A DNA stretch of 64,000 bases, from contig QZKF01000055.1 of assembly GCA_003599455.1 (NCBI GenBank), forward strand, positions 39,312-103,311. Direction: 5' to 3'. Under the pieces are notes generated by a model. The model searched no databases and was not told the DNA's origin. It saw nothing but the letters and a program-made list of their open reading frames with translations. Source of the DNA: Comamonadaceae bacterium. GTDB taxonomy: Bacteria; Pseudomonadota; Gammaproteobacteria; Burkholderiales; Burkholderiaceae_C. Positions 52,830 to 64,000 of this stretch are shown piece after piece; position 1 is the first letter of the stretch; every line of letters begins with the position of its first letter. Made by a program: the position numbers and the translations under genes.

Positions 52830-53249
52830 ATGAAACGCAACACCCGTTACGCCGCCCTCATCACCGCGGCCCTGGCCTCCACCCTGATCGTCGCCTGTGG
52901 CGAGCGTGAAGACGCCACCGTGGGCCAGCAGATGGAGAACGCCGGCACCGAGCTGCGCGCCGACGCCAGGGAAGCCGCGAAGGACATGCAGGCCGCCGGC
53001 AACCAGGCCGCCGACTCCGTGGCCATCGGCGCTGCCGACGTGGCGATCACCGCCAAGGTGAATGCCGCGCTGGCCGCAGACACCCAGCTGAGCGCGCTGA
53101 AGATCGACGTGGACACCAGCAACGGCCTGGTGGAGCTCAAGGGCACCGCGCCCGACGCCGCCTCGCGCGACCGCGCCACCGTCCTGGCCTCGGCCGTCGA
53201 AGGTGTGGTGAAGGTGGAAAACCGCCTGACCGTCGAAGGCAAGGGCTGA
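52830..53249 (+). CDS. BON-domain lipoprotein
   Basis: 139 residues. Lipoprotein signal ending LIVAC (cysteine at about 23), helical linker (MENAGTELRADAREAAKDMQ), then one BON domain: ITAKVNAALAADTQLSALKI, ELKGTAPDAASRDRA, VVKVENRLTV. BON domains bind phospholipid in envelope stress proteins such as OsmY. AAAGGA precedes the start. Confidence 0.9.
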   Translation: MKRNTRYAALITAALASTLIVACGEREDATVGQQMENAGTELRADAREAAKDMQAAGNQAADSVAIGAADVAITAKVNAALAADTQLSALKIDVDTSNGLVELKGTAPDAASRDRATVLASAVEGVVKVENRLTVEGKG

Positions 53250-53366
53250 GCCCCGGCCTTCCCCTCCTGACCTTTTCGTGACCACCCCTGCCGGGTGTGG
53301 CGAGCCCCCGATCCCGGAGGCCCGCGCGCCCGGCAGACCCCGCATGCCCTCCCCAAGGAGATTTCC

Positions 53367-53678
53367 ATGAAGCTCACTCACGCCGTTCTGGCCGCCGCCT
53401 CCGCCCTCGCCCTCGTCCAGATCACCGGCTGCGCGGTCGCCCGCGACCAGCAGACCGTGGGGTCCTACATCGACGACACCACCCTCACCACCCGCGTGAA
53501 GACGCGATTCGCCCAGGACCCGGTGGTCAGCGCGCTGTCGATCAACGTCGAAACACTCAAGGGCACGGTGCAGCTCTCGGGCTTCGCCAAGTCCGAGGCC
53601 GAGCGCAGCACCGCCGCGCGCCTGGCCAGCAGCACGCCGGGCGTGCAGGCCGTGCGCAACGACATCGTCGTGCGCTGA
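53367..53678 (+). CDS. BON-domain lipoprotein
   Basis: 103 residues with lipobox ITGC at residue 22 and one BON domain (LTTRVKTRFAQDPVVSALSI, ETLKGTVQLSGFAKSEAER, VQAVRNDIVVR). Strong AAGGAG before the ATG. Sequence-related to the preceding gene, a probable old duplication; both would sit in an outer or periplasmic membrane leaflet. Confidence 0.9.
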   Translation: MKLTHAVLAAASALALVQITGCAVARDQQTVGSYIDDTTLTTRVKTRFAQDPVVSALSINVETLKGTVQLSGFAKSEAERSTAARLASSTPGVQAVRNDIVVR

Positions 53679-53817
53679 CCCGCCACCACCGCGCAGGCCG
53701 CTGTCCGTGTAGGACACGGCCTACACCGCAATCAGCGGGCCTGAAGGCCGGCCCGCCCACGGACACGGCACCATCGCGGTGTCCGTGCGCTCTTTCCACA
53801 CCGCCCCAGCACCCCGC

Positions 53818-54234
53818 ATGCCACCGCTCAAGACCTTCATCGTCGAGGACAACCCGGTCATCTACGACAACCTGGTGTCCACGCTCGAGGAGCTGGCCAA
53901 CGTCCAGGTGGTGGGGCACGCGCGAGACGAACGCGGCGCCGTCGACTGGCTGCGCCAGGGCGACCGCTTCGATCTCATGATCGTCGACATCTTCCTGCTG
54001 ACCGGCTCGGGCCTGGGTGTGCTGAAGGCCGCCCAGGACGCGCAACTGCCGGCGCGGCGGGTGGTGCTCACCAACTACGCCACGGCCGACATCCGCCAGC
54101 GCTGCGCGGTGCTCGGCGCCGACCGGGTGTTCGACAAGTCCTGCGAACTCGAAGACCTGATCACCTACTGCGAGCGCATGTCGGATGGCACGGCCACGGC
54201 GCCGGGCGATCTGCCCCTGGACCCGCGGCGCTGA
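53818..54234 (+). CDS. Single-domain response regulator
   Basis: 138 residues: receiver only, FIVEDNPVIYDNL, FDLMIVDIFLLTGSGLGV, VVLTNYATADIRQR, VFDKSCEL. All phosphorylation residues are present. No output domain. A GTG at 53779 would add 13 residues. Six bases before the first CHASE3 kinase, so they form an operon; it may act in protein-protein signalling or a phosphorelay. Confidence 0.9.
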   Translation: MPPLKTFIVEDNPVIYDNLVSTLEELANVQVVGHARDERGAVDWLRQGDRFDLMIVDIFLLTGSGLGVLKAAQDAQLPARRVVLTNYATADIRQRCAVLGADRVFDKSCELEDLITYCERMSDGTATAPGDLPLDPRR

Positions 54235-54239
54235 CGCCG

Positions 54240-55616
54240 ATGCCCCGGCCCCACCCCTGGCGCGGCGCGCCGTGGCGAACCCCGCTGGCCATGGCGCTGG
54301 CGGCGCTGCTGGCCCTGGGGGTGTTCGCCGGCTCGGAATGGACCTACCAGCGCGCGCTGGTGTCGCTGTCCAGCCTGGGCGCGCGCGACACCGCGCGCAA
54401 CGCCGTCCAGACCGTGATGCGCCGTCTGCTCGACGTCGAGACCGCCCAGCGCGGTTACCTGCTCACCGGCCGCGCGCAGTACCTCGAACCCTACCGGGCC
54501 GCCGAGACCGACATGGCGCACGCCATTCGCCGCCTGCGCGAACACCACCGCCGCGACCCGGAGCTGAGCCGCCTGGTCGACGACCTCGAAGAGCGGATGC
54601 TGCAGAAGGCGTCGGAGGTGACCGCCTCGATTGCCCTGTACGACGCCGGCTCGCACGAGGCCTGGAAAGGCCTGCTGCTCACCGACATCGGGCGCGAGAA
54701 GATGGAAGGCGTGCGCCGCGTGGCCGACGTGCTGCTGGCCACGGAAGAGCGCCGTATCGCGGGCGAACGTGCCGCCATCTACCGCACGCTGGACGTCGGG
54801 CGTGTGGGCGTGCACGGCCTGACGCTGCTGAGCCTGCTGGCCTATGTGTTCTTCCTGCGCAAGAACGCGGCCCTGCAGGCCAGCCAGCTCGCGCACGCGC
54901 GCCAGCTGCAGGCCGAACGCGATTCGCTCGAGTCCCAGGTGCGCGAGCGCACCGGCGAACTCGCCCGGCTCAACCTGAGCCTGCAGGAGCTGCGCGACGG
55001 TGAGCGCGGCGGGCTGGCGCGCGCGCTGCACGACGAACTGGGCGCCCTGCTCACCACCGCCAAGCTCGACCTGGCGCGCCTGCACCGCGCGCTGCCCGCG
55101 CCGACCGCCGATGTGGCCGAGCGCCTGCAGCACCTGGGCGCCTCGCTCGACCAGGGCATCGACATGAAGCGGCGCCTGATGGAGGAACTCATGCCTTCCA
55201 CGCTGCGCAACCTGGGCCTGCAGGCCGCGCTGGAACACCGGGCCGGTGAGTTCCAGCAGCGCACCGGCCTGCCGCTCGAGCTCGACCTGCAGGCCACCGA
55301 ACTCGACGATTCGGCCCGCCTGGCGCTGTTTTCGGTGGTGCAGGGCGCGCTGTCCAACGTGGAGCGGCATGCGGGCGCCTCGCGGGTGTCGCTGCGGCTG
55401 GTCACCGAGGGGCACGAGGCGGTGCTGGCGGTGCAGGACGATGGCCGGGGCTTTGCCGGCCAGCCGGGCTCGGCCTCGGCCAGTGGCCTGAAGAACCTGC
55501 GCCACCGCATCGAATCGCTGGGCGGGCGTTTCACGGTGCGCTCCGCGCCGGGCTCGGGCACCCGGGTCGAGGCGCGCCTGCCCGTGGACACCACGCGTGC
55601 TACAACCCCGCCATGA
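54240..55616 (+). CDS. CHASE3 sensor histidine kinase (HisKA_3)
   Basis: 458 residues. Span 1 at about 15-35, CHASE3 periplasmic domain (VMRRLLDVETAQRGYLLTGR at about 60), span 2 around 190-205 (LTLLSLLAYVFFLRK), coiled coil, HisKA_3 ARALHDELGALLTTAKLDLA, ATPase domain VQDDGRGF and GLKNLRHRIESLGGRF. Close paralog of the next gene in the same order. Its partner may be the receiver just upstream. Confidence 0.93.
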   Translation: MPRPHPWRGAPWRTPLAMALAALLALGVFAGSEWTYQRALVSLSSLGARDTARNAVQTVMRRLLDVETAQRGYLLTGRAQYLEPYRAAETDMAHAIRRLREHHRRDPELSRLVDDLEERMLQKASEVTASIALYDAGSHEAWKGLLLTDIGREKMEGVRRVADVLLATEERRIAGERAAIYRTLDVGRVGVHGLTLLSLLAYVFFLRKNAALQASQLAHARQLQAERDSLESQVRERTGELARLNLSLQELRDGERGGLARALHDELGALLTTAKLDLARLHRALPAPTADVAERLQHLGASLDQGIDMKRRLMEELMPSTLRNLGLQAALEHRAGEFQQRTGLPLELDLQATELDDSARLALFSVVQGALSNVERHAGASRVSLRLVTEGHEAVLAVQDDGRGFAGQPGSASASGLKNLRHRIESLGGRFTVRSAPGSGTRVEARLPVDTTRATTPP

Positions 55617-56986
55617 TCAAGTCGTCGATCGAACGCGTGGCCCGCAACCGCTATGTGATGCCCGTCACCGTGGCGCTGGCGGTGGTCGCCCTGGGCGTCA
55701 ACGAAAGCACCTACCAGCACTCGCGCGCCACCCTGGTGCAGGGCATTGCGCTGACCGATGCGCGGCTGCAGGCCGGGCGCACGCTGCAGACCCTGACCGA
55801 CGCCGAGACCGCGGCGCGCGCCTTCATCGCCAGCGGCGACCCGGGCGACCTGGCGAACTACCGCGAGGCGGTCAATGAAATGGAGGGCGTGCAGCGGGGC
55901 GCGTTCCAGTTGCTCGCCGGACTCGATCCGCTGCGCACCGTGCCGGTGGCCCCGCTGCGCAAGCGCATCGACGAGCGCGCGGCCACGCTGAACCAGTGGG
56001 TCAACATGAGCGAGCAGGGCCGGCGCAGCCAGGCGCAGGCCCTGTCCAGCAGCGACCAGGGCCGGCTGCGCTACGCCGAGTTGCGCCAGGAATTCGAGTT
56101 CGTGCTCGAGCGCGCGGCCGCGATCCAGCAGACCGCGCGCGTCTCGCTGCACGACGCGATGCTGCTCAACCGCCTGGCGCTGCACGGGCTGGTGCTGCTG
56201 TCCCTGGTGGCGCTGGTGCTGTTCATGCGCCAGCTGCGCGAGGGCGACCGCCAGAAGGCCGAGGAGCACCAGCGCCTGGCGTCGCAGGTGGCGCTGCGCA
56301 CCACCGCCCTGCGCAACCTGGCGGGCCACCACGTGCACGCGCGGGAAGACGAGCGCGGGCGGGTCGCGCGGGAGCTGCACGACGAGATGGGCGGCCTGCT
56401 GACCGCGATGAAGCTGGAGATCGCTCGCCTGCGCCGCGTGCCCGAGGTGCCGGCGGCGGCGCTGGAGCGGCTCGCGGGCATCGAGCAGCGGCTCAACGAG
56501 GGCATCGCCGTCAAGCGCCGCATCATCGAGCACCTGCGCCCCTCTTCGCTCGACCAGCTCGGCCTGGTCCCGGCGCTGGAGATGCTGTGCCAGGACGCGG
56601 CCAGCGGCCTGGGCATCGCCGTCGAGACCCGGTTCTCGCCGGTGGCGCTGGACAAGGACTCCGAGCTCACGGTCTACCGGCTGGTGCAGGAGTCGCTGAC
56701 CAATGTGCGCAAGTACGCGCAGGCCCGCCACGTGTGGGTCACGCTGGACCAGGCCGGCCCCCGGGTGCGCGTGTCGGTGCGCGACGACGGCCGCGGCTTC
56801 GACGTCGACGCGGTGCCCACCGGCCACCACGGCCTGCTCGGCATGCGGGTGCGTGTCGAATCGCATGCCGGTCGGCTCGACATTGCCAGCGCGCCCAGCA
56901 AGGGCACGCATGTCAGCGCCGAACTGCCGGCGCTCGCGGCCGAGGCGGTGCCTGGCGATCCCTCAGCCGGGCCCTTGACCGACTGA
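55613..56986 (+). CDS. CHASE3 sensor histidine kinase (paralog)
   Basis: 457 residues with the same architecture: span 1, CHASE3-like (LQTLTDAETAARAFIASGDP), span 2 (GLVLLSLVALVLFMRQL), HisKA_3 RELHDEMGGLLTAMKLEIAR, ATPase VRDDGRGFDVDAV and GLLGMRVRVESHAGRL. The ATGA overlap with the upstream gene shows coupling. Tandem duplication with divergence. Its end overlaps the next gene by 24 bases, tail to tail. Confidence 0.93.
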   Translation: MIKSSIERVARNRYVMPVTVALAVVALGVNESTYQHSRATLVQGIALTDARLQAGRTLQTLTDAETAARAFIASGDPGDLANYREAVNEMEGVQRGAFQLLAGLDPLRTVPVAPLRKRIDERAATLNQWVNMSEQGRRSQAQALSSSDQGRLRYAELRQEFEFVLERAAAIQQTARVSLHDAMLLNRLALHGLVLLSLVALVLFMRQLREGDRQKAEEHQRLASQVALRTTALRNLAGHHVHAREDERGRVARELHDEMGGLLTAMKLEIARLRRVPEVPAAALERLAGIEQRLNEGIAVKRRIIEHLRPSSLDQLGLVPALEMLCQDAASGLGIAVETRFSPVALDKDSELTVYRLVQESLTNVRKYAQARHVWVTLDQAGPRVRVSVRDDGRGFDVDAVPTGHHGLLGMRVRVESHAGRLDIASAPSKGTHVSAELPALAAEAVPGDPSAGPLTD

Positions 56987-59900
56987 GGGGACCTCGAACC
57001 AGAACGTGGCACCCTGCCCGGGCACGGACTCGGCCCAGATGCGGCCGTTGTGCCGTTCGATGATGCGCGCCACGATGGCCAGTCCCACGCCCAGGCCGGG
57101 CACGTCCTTGTCCGGGCTCAGGCGCTGGAACAGGCCGAACAGCTTGCCGGCGTGCGCCATGTCGAAGCCCATGCCGTTGTCGCGCACGAAGTAGGCGCTG
57201 CGCTCGCGGTCGTGGCCGACCCGGATCTCGGGCCGTGGCTGCCGGGCCGAATACTTCAGGGCGTTGTCCAGCAGGTTGCTCAGCACCTGCCGCAGGAGCA
57301 CGGCGTCGCCCACGGCCGGCGGGATGGGGTCCACCACGATGCGCGCCGGACTCGAGGGCGGCGACAGGCCCTCCGCAATCTCCAGGGCCAGCGCGTGCAT
57401 GTCCACCGGCGCGGCCTGCGGGTCGACCCGGACGACGCGCAACACCTCCAGCATGTCGGTCAGCATCTGGCCCATGTTGCGCGAAGCCCTGGTGATGCGC
57501 TCGAACATCTGGCGCCCGCTGGGGCTCAGGTGTTCGGCCTCCTCTTCGGAGATCACCATCGCAAACCCGTTCACCGCGCGCAGCGGCGCGCGCAGGTCGT
57601 GCGCGATCGAGTACGAGACCGCTTCCATGTCGCGCATCGAACGCTCCAGCGCCGCCGTGCGCTCCTCGACCCGGTGCTCCAGGCTGGCGTTGAGCGCTCG
57701 CACCTCTTCCTGCGCCGCGACGCGCTCGGTGATGTCGATGTGCGTGCCCGACATGAACAGCGCGGCGCGGTCCTTGTCGCGCCGGTGGACCTGGCCGCGC
57801 GTGTTGATCCACACCCAGTGGCCCTGCTTGTGCCGCATGCGCACGTCGCACTCGTAGTACGGCAGCTCCCCGGCGATGTGGCGGTCGCGGATGAGGTCGG
57901 CGCGCTGCAGGTCGTCGGGGTGGGCCAGCGTGGCCCAGGCCCGGTTCTGCAGCGGCTGCAGTTCCTCCAGCCGGTAGCCCACGATCTCGGCCCAGCGCGC
58001 GTCGATCAGGAGCTCGCCGGTCTGCAGGTTGAGTTCCCAGATGCCGGGGCGGGTGGCCTCCAGGATCCAGGCCAGCCGCTGACGCTCGGCGCCCAGCGAT
58101 TCCTGCACCGCGATGTAGGAGGTGACGTCGGTGATGGTGCGCACCGAACTGCCGTCGTCCAGCAGCCGGGTGCCGATCTCCAGGGCGCGCCCGTCGCGGG
58201 TGCGCCGCAGGTAGCGCTCCGGCGCGACGGTCCCGTCCGGGTAGGCCACATAGCCCCGGGCGGTCTCGTCGACCCACCCGAAGTCCTTGCCGAAGTCGCC
58301 CCGCTGCGCCATGAAGGCCGAGACTTCGGCGTGCGTGGGATGCGTCGCCATCAGCGCCTCCGGCAGGTCCAGCAATTCCAGCAGCCGGCGGTTGTAAAAC
58401 GAGACCGTGCCGTCGCTCTCGATCTTGGCCAGCCCCTGGCTCATGCTGTCGAGCGTGACCTGCAGCGCGGCCGTGCGCTCGACCAGCATGCGCGACGTGA
58501 TTTCCAGCTCGCGGACCGTGCGCTCGCGTTCGGCGTGGGCCTGTCGCGCCACCACCAGCTGCCTCACCACACCCAGCAGCGGCTGCAGGAAGTCCACGTG
58601 CTCGAGTTCATAGCCATCGGGGTGGTGGGTCAGACCGACCACGGCGATCACGCGCTGGTCCACGCTCAGAGGAATCAGCACCAGGTTGCGGGTGGATGGA
58701 GGCCATCCCTCGACCGCCTCCAGGCCGGTGTCGGAACACGCCTGGTTGTGCACGAAAGGCGCGCCCTCGCGCACCGCCTTGCACACCAGCGTGCCCTCGA
58801 ATCCGATCGCACCGGTGCCCAGGGCCTGGGGCGCCAGCAGCAGGCAGTCCGGCGCCGGTGGTTCGGTGGATGCGCCGCGCTGGCCGCCGCGCACCTCGAC
58901 GATGAAGCCGCCCTGGCTGCCGCTGGCCTTGAGCAGGTTGTCGAGCAGGGTGTCGAACACCTCCAGGTTGCGCTCGTTGGAGATGTAGAGCGACTGTGCG
59001 GCGCGCACCGCCTCGAGCATGCGGTGCTGCCGCTGCATCTTCTGCTCCGCACGGCGCGCCTCGGTCACATCCCAGGTGTAGCCGTGCCACACCACGGTGC
59101 CATCGGGTTCGCGGTAGGGCACGGCCTCCACGCTGCACCAGCGTTGCCGGCCCGAGGGCAGGTTGAAGCGCATGGTGTGGCGCCAGACCCTCAGGGTCCG
59201 GGCCGATTCCCCGAGTGACTCGACCACGCCGGGCCGGTCTTCCGGGTGGATGTGGCGGAAGATCGCGCGCGCGTCCCGGCGCAACTCGCGGGGATCGAGC
59301 TCCAGCAGCGTGCGCGCCACCTCGCTCACATACGGAAAGTCGCCGCGGCCATCGGGGTGCAACCGGGACTGGTACATCATGCCCGGCACCCGGGCCGCCA
59401 CGTTCTGCAGCAAGGCCAGCTGGCGCTCCAGGCGTTCGAGGGCCTCGCGCTCGGCGGTGACGTCCTGCACCACGCCGTAGTCGGTTTCGGGATTGCCCTC
59501 GACCAGGGTGTTGCTCATGCGGGTGCGCAGCCACAGCTGATGGCCATCGGCCCGGATCCAGCGGAAATCCAGCTCACGGCCGTCCATGGCCTCGCGGGCC
59601 GTCAGCCAGGCGGCCAGGTCGTCGGGGTGGATGCCGCGGCGGGCCTCGGACTTGGACAGCGCGTCGTTCGTGGGGTAGCCCACGATGTCGTACATGCCGG
59701 GCGACCAGGTCACCGCCTCGGAGCCGCGCTCATTGGTCCAGGAACCCACCCGGGCCAGGCGCTCGATCGCGCCGTGCAGCTCCACCTGAGCCTGCAGGCG
59801 CAGGTTGGACCGCCGCAGATGGGCCTCGGTCTCGGCGCGCGCCGACTCGGCCGCCGCTTCCCGGTCGGCATCGGTCAGGCTCGACAGCAGATAGGTCTCG

Positions 59901-60259
59901 CCCAGGTGTTGCACCGGAACCGTGCTGATGCGCACCAGGCGCACGGCGCCGTCCCGTGCGCGTATCTGGTAGAGGAAGGCCTCGCCGCCGATCTGCTGCA
60001 GGAAGCGGGCGCGGTCCGATTCATCGACCCAGAGGCCCAGCGCCACGCTCGTGTGGCCCACCGCCTGCTCCGGGGCGATGCCGGTCAGCGCGCTCCAGGC
60101 CGGGTTGACGGCAATCACCAGGCCATCGGACGTGCGCGACATCGCCAGCGCCGTCGCCTGCGCGGCAAATAAAAGTTCAAAGGGCACAAGCGCCGGGCCC
60201 GCCAGGGGCGTCGCTCCGGTCGTCTGAACCAGGGCCAGCTGTTGTGTCTCCGTGTCCAT
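56963..60259 (-). CDS. PAS/GAF multi-sensor histidine kinase
   Basis: 1098 residues, cytoplasmic. Repeated PAS/PAC units ([88 protein letters not shown]), one GAF-like domain in the middle ([20 protein letters not shown]) and a HisKA of the phytochrome type ([20 protein letters not shown]) with ATPase ([24 protein letters not shown]). No receiver; partner unknown. Confidence 0.92.
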   Translation of the reverse strand: MDTETQQLALVQTTGATPLAGPALVPFELLFAAQATALAMSRTSDGLVIAVNPAWSALTGIAPEQAVGHTSVALGLWVDESDRARFLQQIGGEAFLYQIRARDGAVRLVRISTVPVQHLGETYLLSSLTDADREAAAESARAETEAHLRRSNLRLQAQVELHGAIERLARVGSWTNERGSEAVTWSPGMYDIVGYPTNDALSKSEARRGIHPDDLAAWLTAREAMDGRELDFRWIRADGHQLWLRTRMSNTLVEGNPETDYGVVQDVTAEREALERLERQLALLQNVAARVPGMMYQSRLHPDGRGDFPYVSEVARTLLELDPRELRRDARAIFRHIHPEDRPGVVESLGESARTLRVWRHTMRFNLPSGRQRWCSVEAVPYREPDGTVVWHGYTWDVTEARRAEQKMQRQHRMLEAVRAAQSLYISNERNLEVFDTLLDNLLKASGSQGGFIVEVRGGQRGASTEPPAPDCLLLAPQALGTGAIGFEGTLVCKAVREGAPFVHNQACSDTGLEAVEGWPPSTRNLVLIPLSVDQRVIAVVGLTHHPDGYELEHVDFLQPLLGVVRQLVVARQAHAERERTVRELEITSRMLVERTAALQVTLDSMSQGLAKIESDGTVSFYNRRLLELLDLPEALMATHPTHAEVSAFMAQRGDFGKDFGWVDETARGYVAYPDGTVAPERYLRRTRDGRALEIGTRLLDDGSSVRTITDVTSYIAVQESLGAERQRLAWILEATRPGIWELNLQTGELLIDARWAEIVGYRLEELQPLQNRAWATLAHPDDLQRADLIRDRHIAGELPYYECDVRMRHKQGHWVWINTRGQVHRRDKDRAALFMSGTHIDITERVAAQEEVRALNASLEHRVEERTAALERSMRDMEAVSYSIAHDLRAPLRAVNGFAMVISEEEAEHLSPSGRQMFERITRASRNMGQMLTDMLEVLRVVRVDPQAAPVDMHALALEIAEGLSPPSSPARIVVDPIPPAVGDAVLLRQVLSNLLDNALKYSARQPRPEIRVGHDRERSAYFVRDNGMGFDMAHAGKLFGLFQRLSPDKDVPGLGVGLAIVARIIERHNGRIWAESVPGQGATFWFEVPSVGQGPG

Positions 60260-60444
60260 GGGGATCCCCACCCGCAATAGAGTTCGACTTGTTTGTTTTT
60301 CGTCCCTGGTACCGAACGCAGCTTGCGCCCTGAGCATAGATCATCGGGACCGGGTGCGTAAGGGCCCCGGCGGGGCTGCCGGCCTTGATCCGCATCAAGC
60401 GCGCGGCGCGCCTTCCGTGATGGAATGGCATTTTCCCCGGGGCC

Positions 60445-61200
<756 letters not shown>

Positions 61201-61207
61201 GCCGGAC

Positions 61208-63577
61208 ATGAGGGCGATCCACATCAAGCTCTGGCGCGACCTGCGCCGCCTGCGCGCGCAGGTGGCGACCATCGCGCTCGTGGTGGCCATCGGCGTGGCC
61301 GGCTTCGTGGGCATGTTCTCGGTGCACGCCTCGCTGCAGGGATCGCGCGACGATTTCTACCGCGACAACCGCCTGGCCGACGTGTTCGCCAGCGTCAAGC
61401 GCGCGCCGGTGCACCTGCGCGAGCGGCTGGCCGCCATCGACGGCGTGGTCGAGGTCAAGCTCGACGTGGCGTTCGACGCGCAGATCGCGCTGGCCGGCGC
61501 CGACGCGCCCGTCACCGGCCGTTTCATCGGCCTGGACCTGGCGCGCGTGCACGCGCGGCGCCAGGGCCTCAACGCGCTCACCCTGCGCGGCGGGCGCTGG
61601 CCCGAGACCGGCCGCGAGATGGAGGCGGTGGTCAGCGACCGATTCGCGGTGGCGCGCGGCCTGCGCGCCGGCGACCGGGTCAACGCCATCCTCAACGGCC
61701 GGCTGGAGCGCGTGCACCTGGTGGGCACCGCGATCTCGCCCGAGTACGTGTTCGCCTCGCGCGGTGGCGCGCCCGACGACCAGAGCTTCGGCATCTGGTG
61801 GATCGACAGCGAACGCATGCGGCACGCCTTCGACATGCAGGGCGCGTTCAACCAGGTCTCGCTGCGGCTCGATGCCGGCGCCTCGGAGCCGGCGGTGATC
61901 GAGGCCGCCGACCACCTGCTCGACGCCTACGGCGCGCTGGGCGCGGTCGGGCGCGACAAGCAGCTCTCGGCCAAGATCGTGGCCGACGAGCTCGCGCAGC
62001 TCAAGGTCATGGGCACGGTGCTGCCGGCCATCTTCCTGGCCGTGGCCATGTTCATCCTCAACGTGGTGGTGAGCCGCCAGGTGGCCACGCAGCGCAGCCA
62101 GATCGCCGCGCTCAAGGCGCTGGGTTATGGCGACGGTGCGATCGCCGGGCACTACATCCAGCTCGCGCTGGTGATCGCCGGCCTGGGCGTGCTGGCCGGG
62201 CTGGCCCTGAGCGTGTGGATCGGCCAGCTCATGCTGGGCCTGTACGACGAGGTGTTCCGCTTCAACCGCCTGGCCTACGTGACCACGCCCTGGCTGGTGG
62301 GCGCGGCCGCGGCGATCGCGACCGCGGCCGCCGCCGCCGGCACCTGGACGGCGATCCGCGCGGTGGTGCGCCTGCGGCCCGCGCAGGCCATGCAGCCGCC
62401 GGCGCCGCCGCACTACCGGCAGACCCTGATCGAGCGGCTTGGCCTGGGCCGGCGCGTGGGCACCGGCGCGCTGATGGTGATCCGCAACTTCGAGCGCCGC
62501 CCGATGCGCGCGGCCTTCACCGTGACCGGCATCGCGCTGGCGGTGGCGCTGCAGATCTCGGGCGCCTTCTGGCTCGACGCGATCGCGCACATCGTGGACG
62601 TGCAGTTCCGCCAGGTGCAGCAGGGCGACGTGCTGGTGAACTTCCACCGACCGGTGCCGCTGACCGTGGTGCAGGACCTGCGGCGCTTGCCGGGCGTGAT
62701 CGACGCCGAGCCCTACCGCAGCGAGCCGGTGCGCGTGCGCGTGCGCGGGCAGAGCGAGGACGCCCAGTTGCTGGGCCTGACGGACAACGCCCGGCTGATG
62801 CGCGCGGTGGACGACGCGCGCGGCCCGGTGGCGATGCCCGCGCAGGGTCTGGTGCTGTCCTCGCTGCTCGCGCGCGCCCTGGGCGCCGGCGTGGGCGACC
62901 GCGTCGAGGTGGAGTTCCGGCTCTGGAGCCAGACGCGCGCGCAGGTCGAGGTGGTCGACGTGGTGCACACCATGATGGGCCAGCAGGCCTTCATGCGGCT
63001 CGACGCCATGAACGCCCTGGCGCGCGACGGCGCCGGCGTGGCCGAGGCCGCGCTGCTGGTGGACCCGCAGGCCATGGCGGCGTTCTGGGACGCCGTCAAG
63101 CGCGCGCCGGTGATCAACGCGGTGTTCGACAAGGCCTCCACCATGCAGAGCTTCAACGAGACCACCTCGCGCAACATGGGCGTGTTCAGCGGCATCCTCA
63201 CGCTGTTCGCGGTGGCCATGGCGGTCGGCATCGTGTACAACGCCGCGCGCATCACGCTCTCGGAGCGCGCCTGGGAACTGGCCAGCCTGCGCGTGCTGGG
63301 CATGACGCGCGCCGAGGTCTCGGTGCTGCTGCTGGCGCAGCTGGGCGCCGAGCTGCTGCTGGCGCTGCCCATCGGCGGCGCCACCGGCTGGGCCCTGGCC
63401 ACGCTGCTGATGCGGCTGATGTCCTCGGACAACATCGATTTCCCGGTGGTCATCGAACCATCGACCTACGCCTCGGCGGTGCTCATCGTGCTCGCCGCGG
63501 GCCTGGCCAGCGCGCTGATGGTGCGCCGCCACATCGACCGGCTGGACCTGGTCGCCGTCCTGAAGGTACGCGAATGA
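61208..63577 (+). CDS. ABC transporter permease with two FtsX domains
   Basis: 789 residues. N-terminal span ([20 protein letters not shown]), large periplasmic domain 50-270, first FtsX domain about 270-395 ([20 protein letters not shown]), another span near 440, second periplasmic region and second FtsX domain about 665-785 ([20 protein letters not shown]). Eight spans in all. Stop overlaps the adaptor start (ATGA). Confidence 0.94.
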   Translation: MRAIHIKLWRDLRRLRAQVATIALVVAIGVAGFVGMFSVHASLQGSRDDFYRDNRLADVFASVKRAPVHLRERLAAIDGVVEVKLDVAFDAQIALAGADAPVTGRFIGLDLARVHARRQGLNALTLRGGRWPETGREMEAVVSDRFAVARGLRAGDRVNAILNGRLERVHLVGTAISPEYVFASRGGAPDDQSFGIWWIDSERMRHAFDMQGAFNQVSLRLDAGASEPAVIEAADHLLDAYGALGAVGRDKQLSAKIVADELAQLKVMGTVLPAIFLAVAMFILNVVVSRQVATQRSQIAALKALGYGDGAIAGHYIQLALVIAGLGVLAGLALSVWIGQLMLGLYDEVFRFNRLAYVTTPWLVGAAAAIATAAAAAGTWTAIRAVVRLRPAQAMQPPAPPHYRQTLIERLGLGRRVGTGALMVIRNFERRPMRAAFTVTGIALAVALQISGAFWLDAIAHIVDVQFRQVQQGDVLVNFHRPVPLTVVQDLRRLPGVIDAEPYRSEPVRVRVRGQSEDAQLLGLTDNARLMRAVDDARGPVAMPAQGLVLSSLLARALGAGVGDRVEVEFRLWSQTRAQVEVVDVVHTMMGQQAFMRLDAMNALARDGAGVAEAALLVDPQAMAAFWDAVKRAPVINAVFDKASTMQSFNETTSRNMGVFSGILTLFAVAMAVGIVYNAARITLSERAWELASLRVLGMTRAEVSVLLLAQLGAELLLALPIGGATGWALATLLMRLMSSDNIDFPVVIEPSTYASAVLIVLAAGLASALMVRRHIDRLDLVAVLKVRE

Positions 63578-64000
63578 ACAACACCACCTCTCTCTTCATA
63601 CGGTACCGCCGCTGGGCCCTCTGGGCGCTGCTGGCGTTGGCGGCCATCGCGCTCGGCATCTGGGCCTTCCGACCGCGACCCCTCGTCGTCGAGGTGGCGG
63701 CCGTGACCCAGGGCCGCTTCGAGCAGGCGATCGAGGAAGACGGGCAGCTGCGGCTCAAGCACCGCTACCTGATCGCCGCGCCGACGCTGGCCGAGCTCGC
63801 GCGCCCCACGCTCAAGGTGGGCGACGCGGTGCGCGCGGGCGAGGTGGTGGCCACGCTCTCACCGGTGGCGCCGCAGATGATCGACGCCCGCACGCGCGGC
63901 GTGCTGCAGCAGCGCGTGGGCAGCGCCGACGCCGCGCGCCGCGCCACCGCCGCGCAGGTGCAGCGGCTGGACACCGCGCTCGCGCAGGCCCGGCTGGAAG
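63574..64000 (+). CDS. Membrane-fusion (HlyD/MacA-type) adaptor, partial
   Basis: First 142 residues. N-terminal span (WALWALLALAAIALGIWAF), then VEVAAVTQGRFEQAIEEDGQ, the beta-barrel/lipoyl part KVGDAVRAGEVVATLSP and the start of the helical hairpin (RATAAQVQRLDTALAQ). Works with the preceding ATPase and permease as a tripartite exporter; continues beyond the window. Confidence 0.9.
   Translation, partial: MNNTTSLFIRYRRWALWALLALAAIALGIWAFRPRPLVVEVAAVTQGRFEQAIEEDGQLRLKHRYLIAAPTLAELARPTLKVGDAVRAGEVVATLSPVAPQMIDARTRGVLQQRVGSADAARRATAAQVQRLDTALAQARLE

Overview
The window comes from a high-GC betaproteobacterium, most likely of the Comamonadaceae (Hydrogenophaga/Acidovorax-like). The supports are the spc/alpha ribosomal protein layout, an S14 protein of the long zinc-free type beside a zinc-binding L36, a Rhizobium-style glpSTPQUV glycerol ABC system, oxyR next to recG and ubiA, and many two-component genes. 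The genus is an inference from gene content and style.

Layout. 1-1748: 3' part of an M20 amidohydrolase divergent from its likely LysR regulator. 1749-7558: a lower-GC acquired block of unrecognised genes (a small membrane protein, a protein with a WW...GGxHxD pattern, coiled-coil proteins, a CHxN protein, a zinc-ribbon protein), long inverted repeats and little else; it borders the 3' end of an initiator tRNA. 7559-16834: terminator, tRNA-fMet, then on the minus strand the complete series rplQ-rpoA-rpsD-rpsK-rpsM-rpmJ-infA-secY-rplO-rpmD-rpsE-rplR-rplF-rpsH-rpsN-rplE-rplX-rplN. It has its own promoter upstream of rplN, and glpD sits where the S10 operon would be expected. 16831-26945: a complete glycerol locus, glpSTPQUV-glpD on the minus strand and glpR-glpK on the plus strand, around a shared control region with tandem GlpR-like half-sites. 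26999-35704: proC, a small acquired patch with a long hairpin repeat, ubiA, oxyR, recG, queA and tgt.

35706-43773: membrane and periplasmic proteins of unknown role (including DUF2145 and YiaAB proteins), a ParE/RelE-type toxin-antitoxin pair, an MFS-acyltransferase fusion (LplT/PlsC-like), an XRE regulator and an MFS transporter. 43781-60259: a dense signalling region with a pseudo-receiver/receiver protein, a GAF hybrid kinase with HPt, a PAS kinase with a NarL-type regulator, further receivers, two tandem paralogous CHASE3 kinases and a 1098-residue PAS/GAF kinase, with stress-type CsbD, BON and DUF1328 proteins among them. 60445-64000: a MacB-like ABC ATPase, an FtsX-type permease and the start of a membrane-fusion adaptor.

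The most notable signals are: the acquired block with its nested 20-bp inverted repeat; the asymmetric ATP sites predicted for GlpS/GlpT; an intrinsic terminator inside the alpha operon between rpsK and rpsD; a 24-bp exact direct repeat of an MFS gene 3' end that flanks a 7-kb two-component block; and a near-perfect 23-bp inverted repeat downstream of ubiA.
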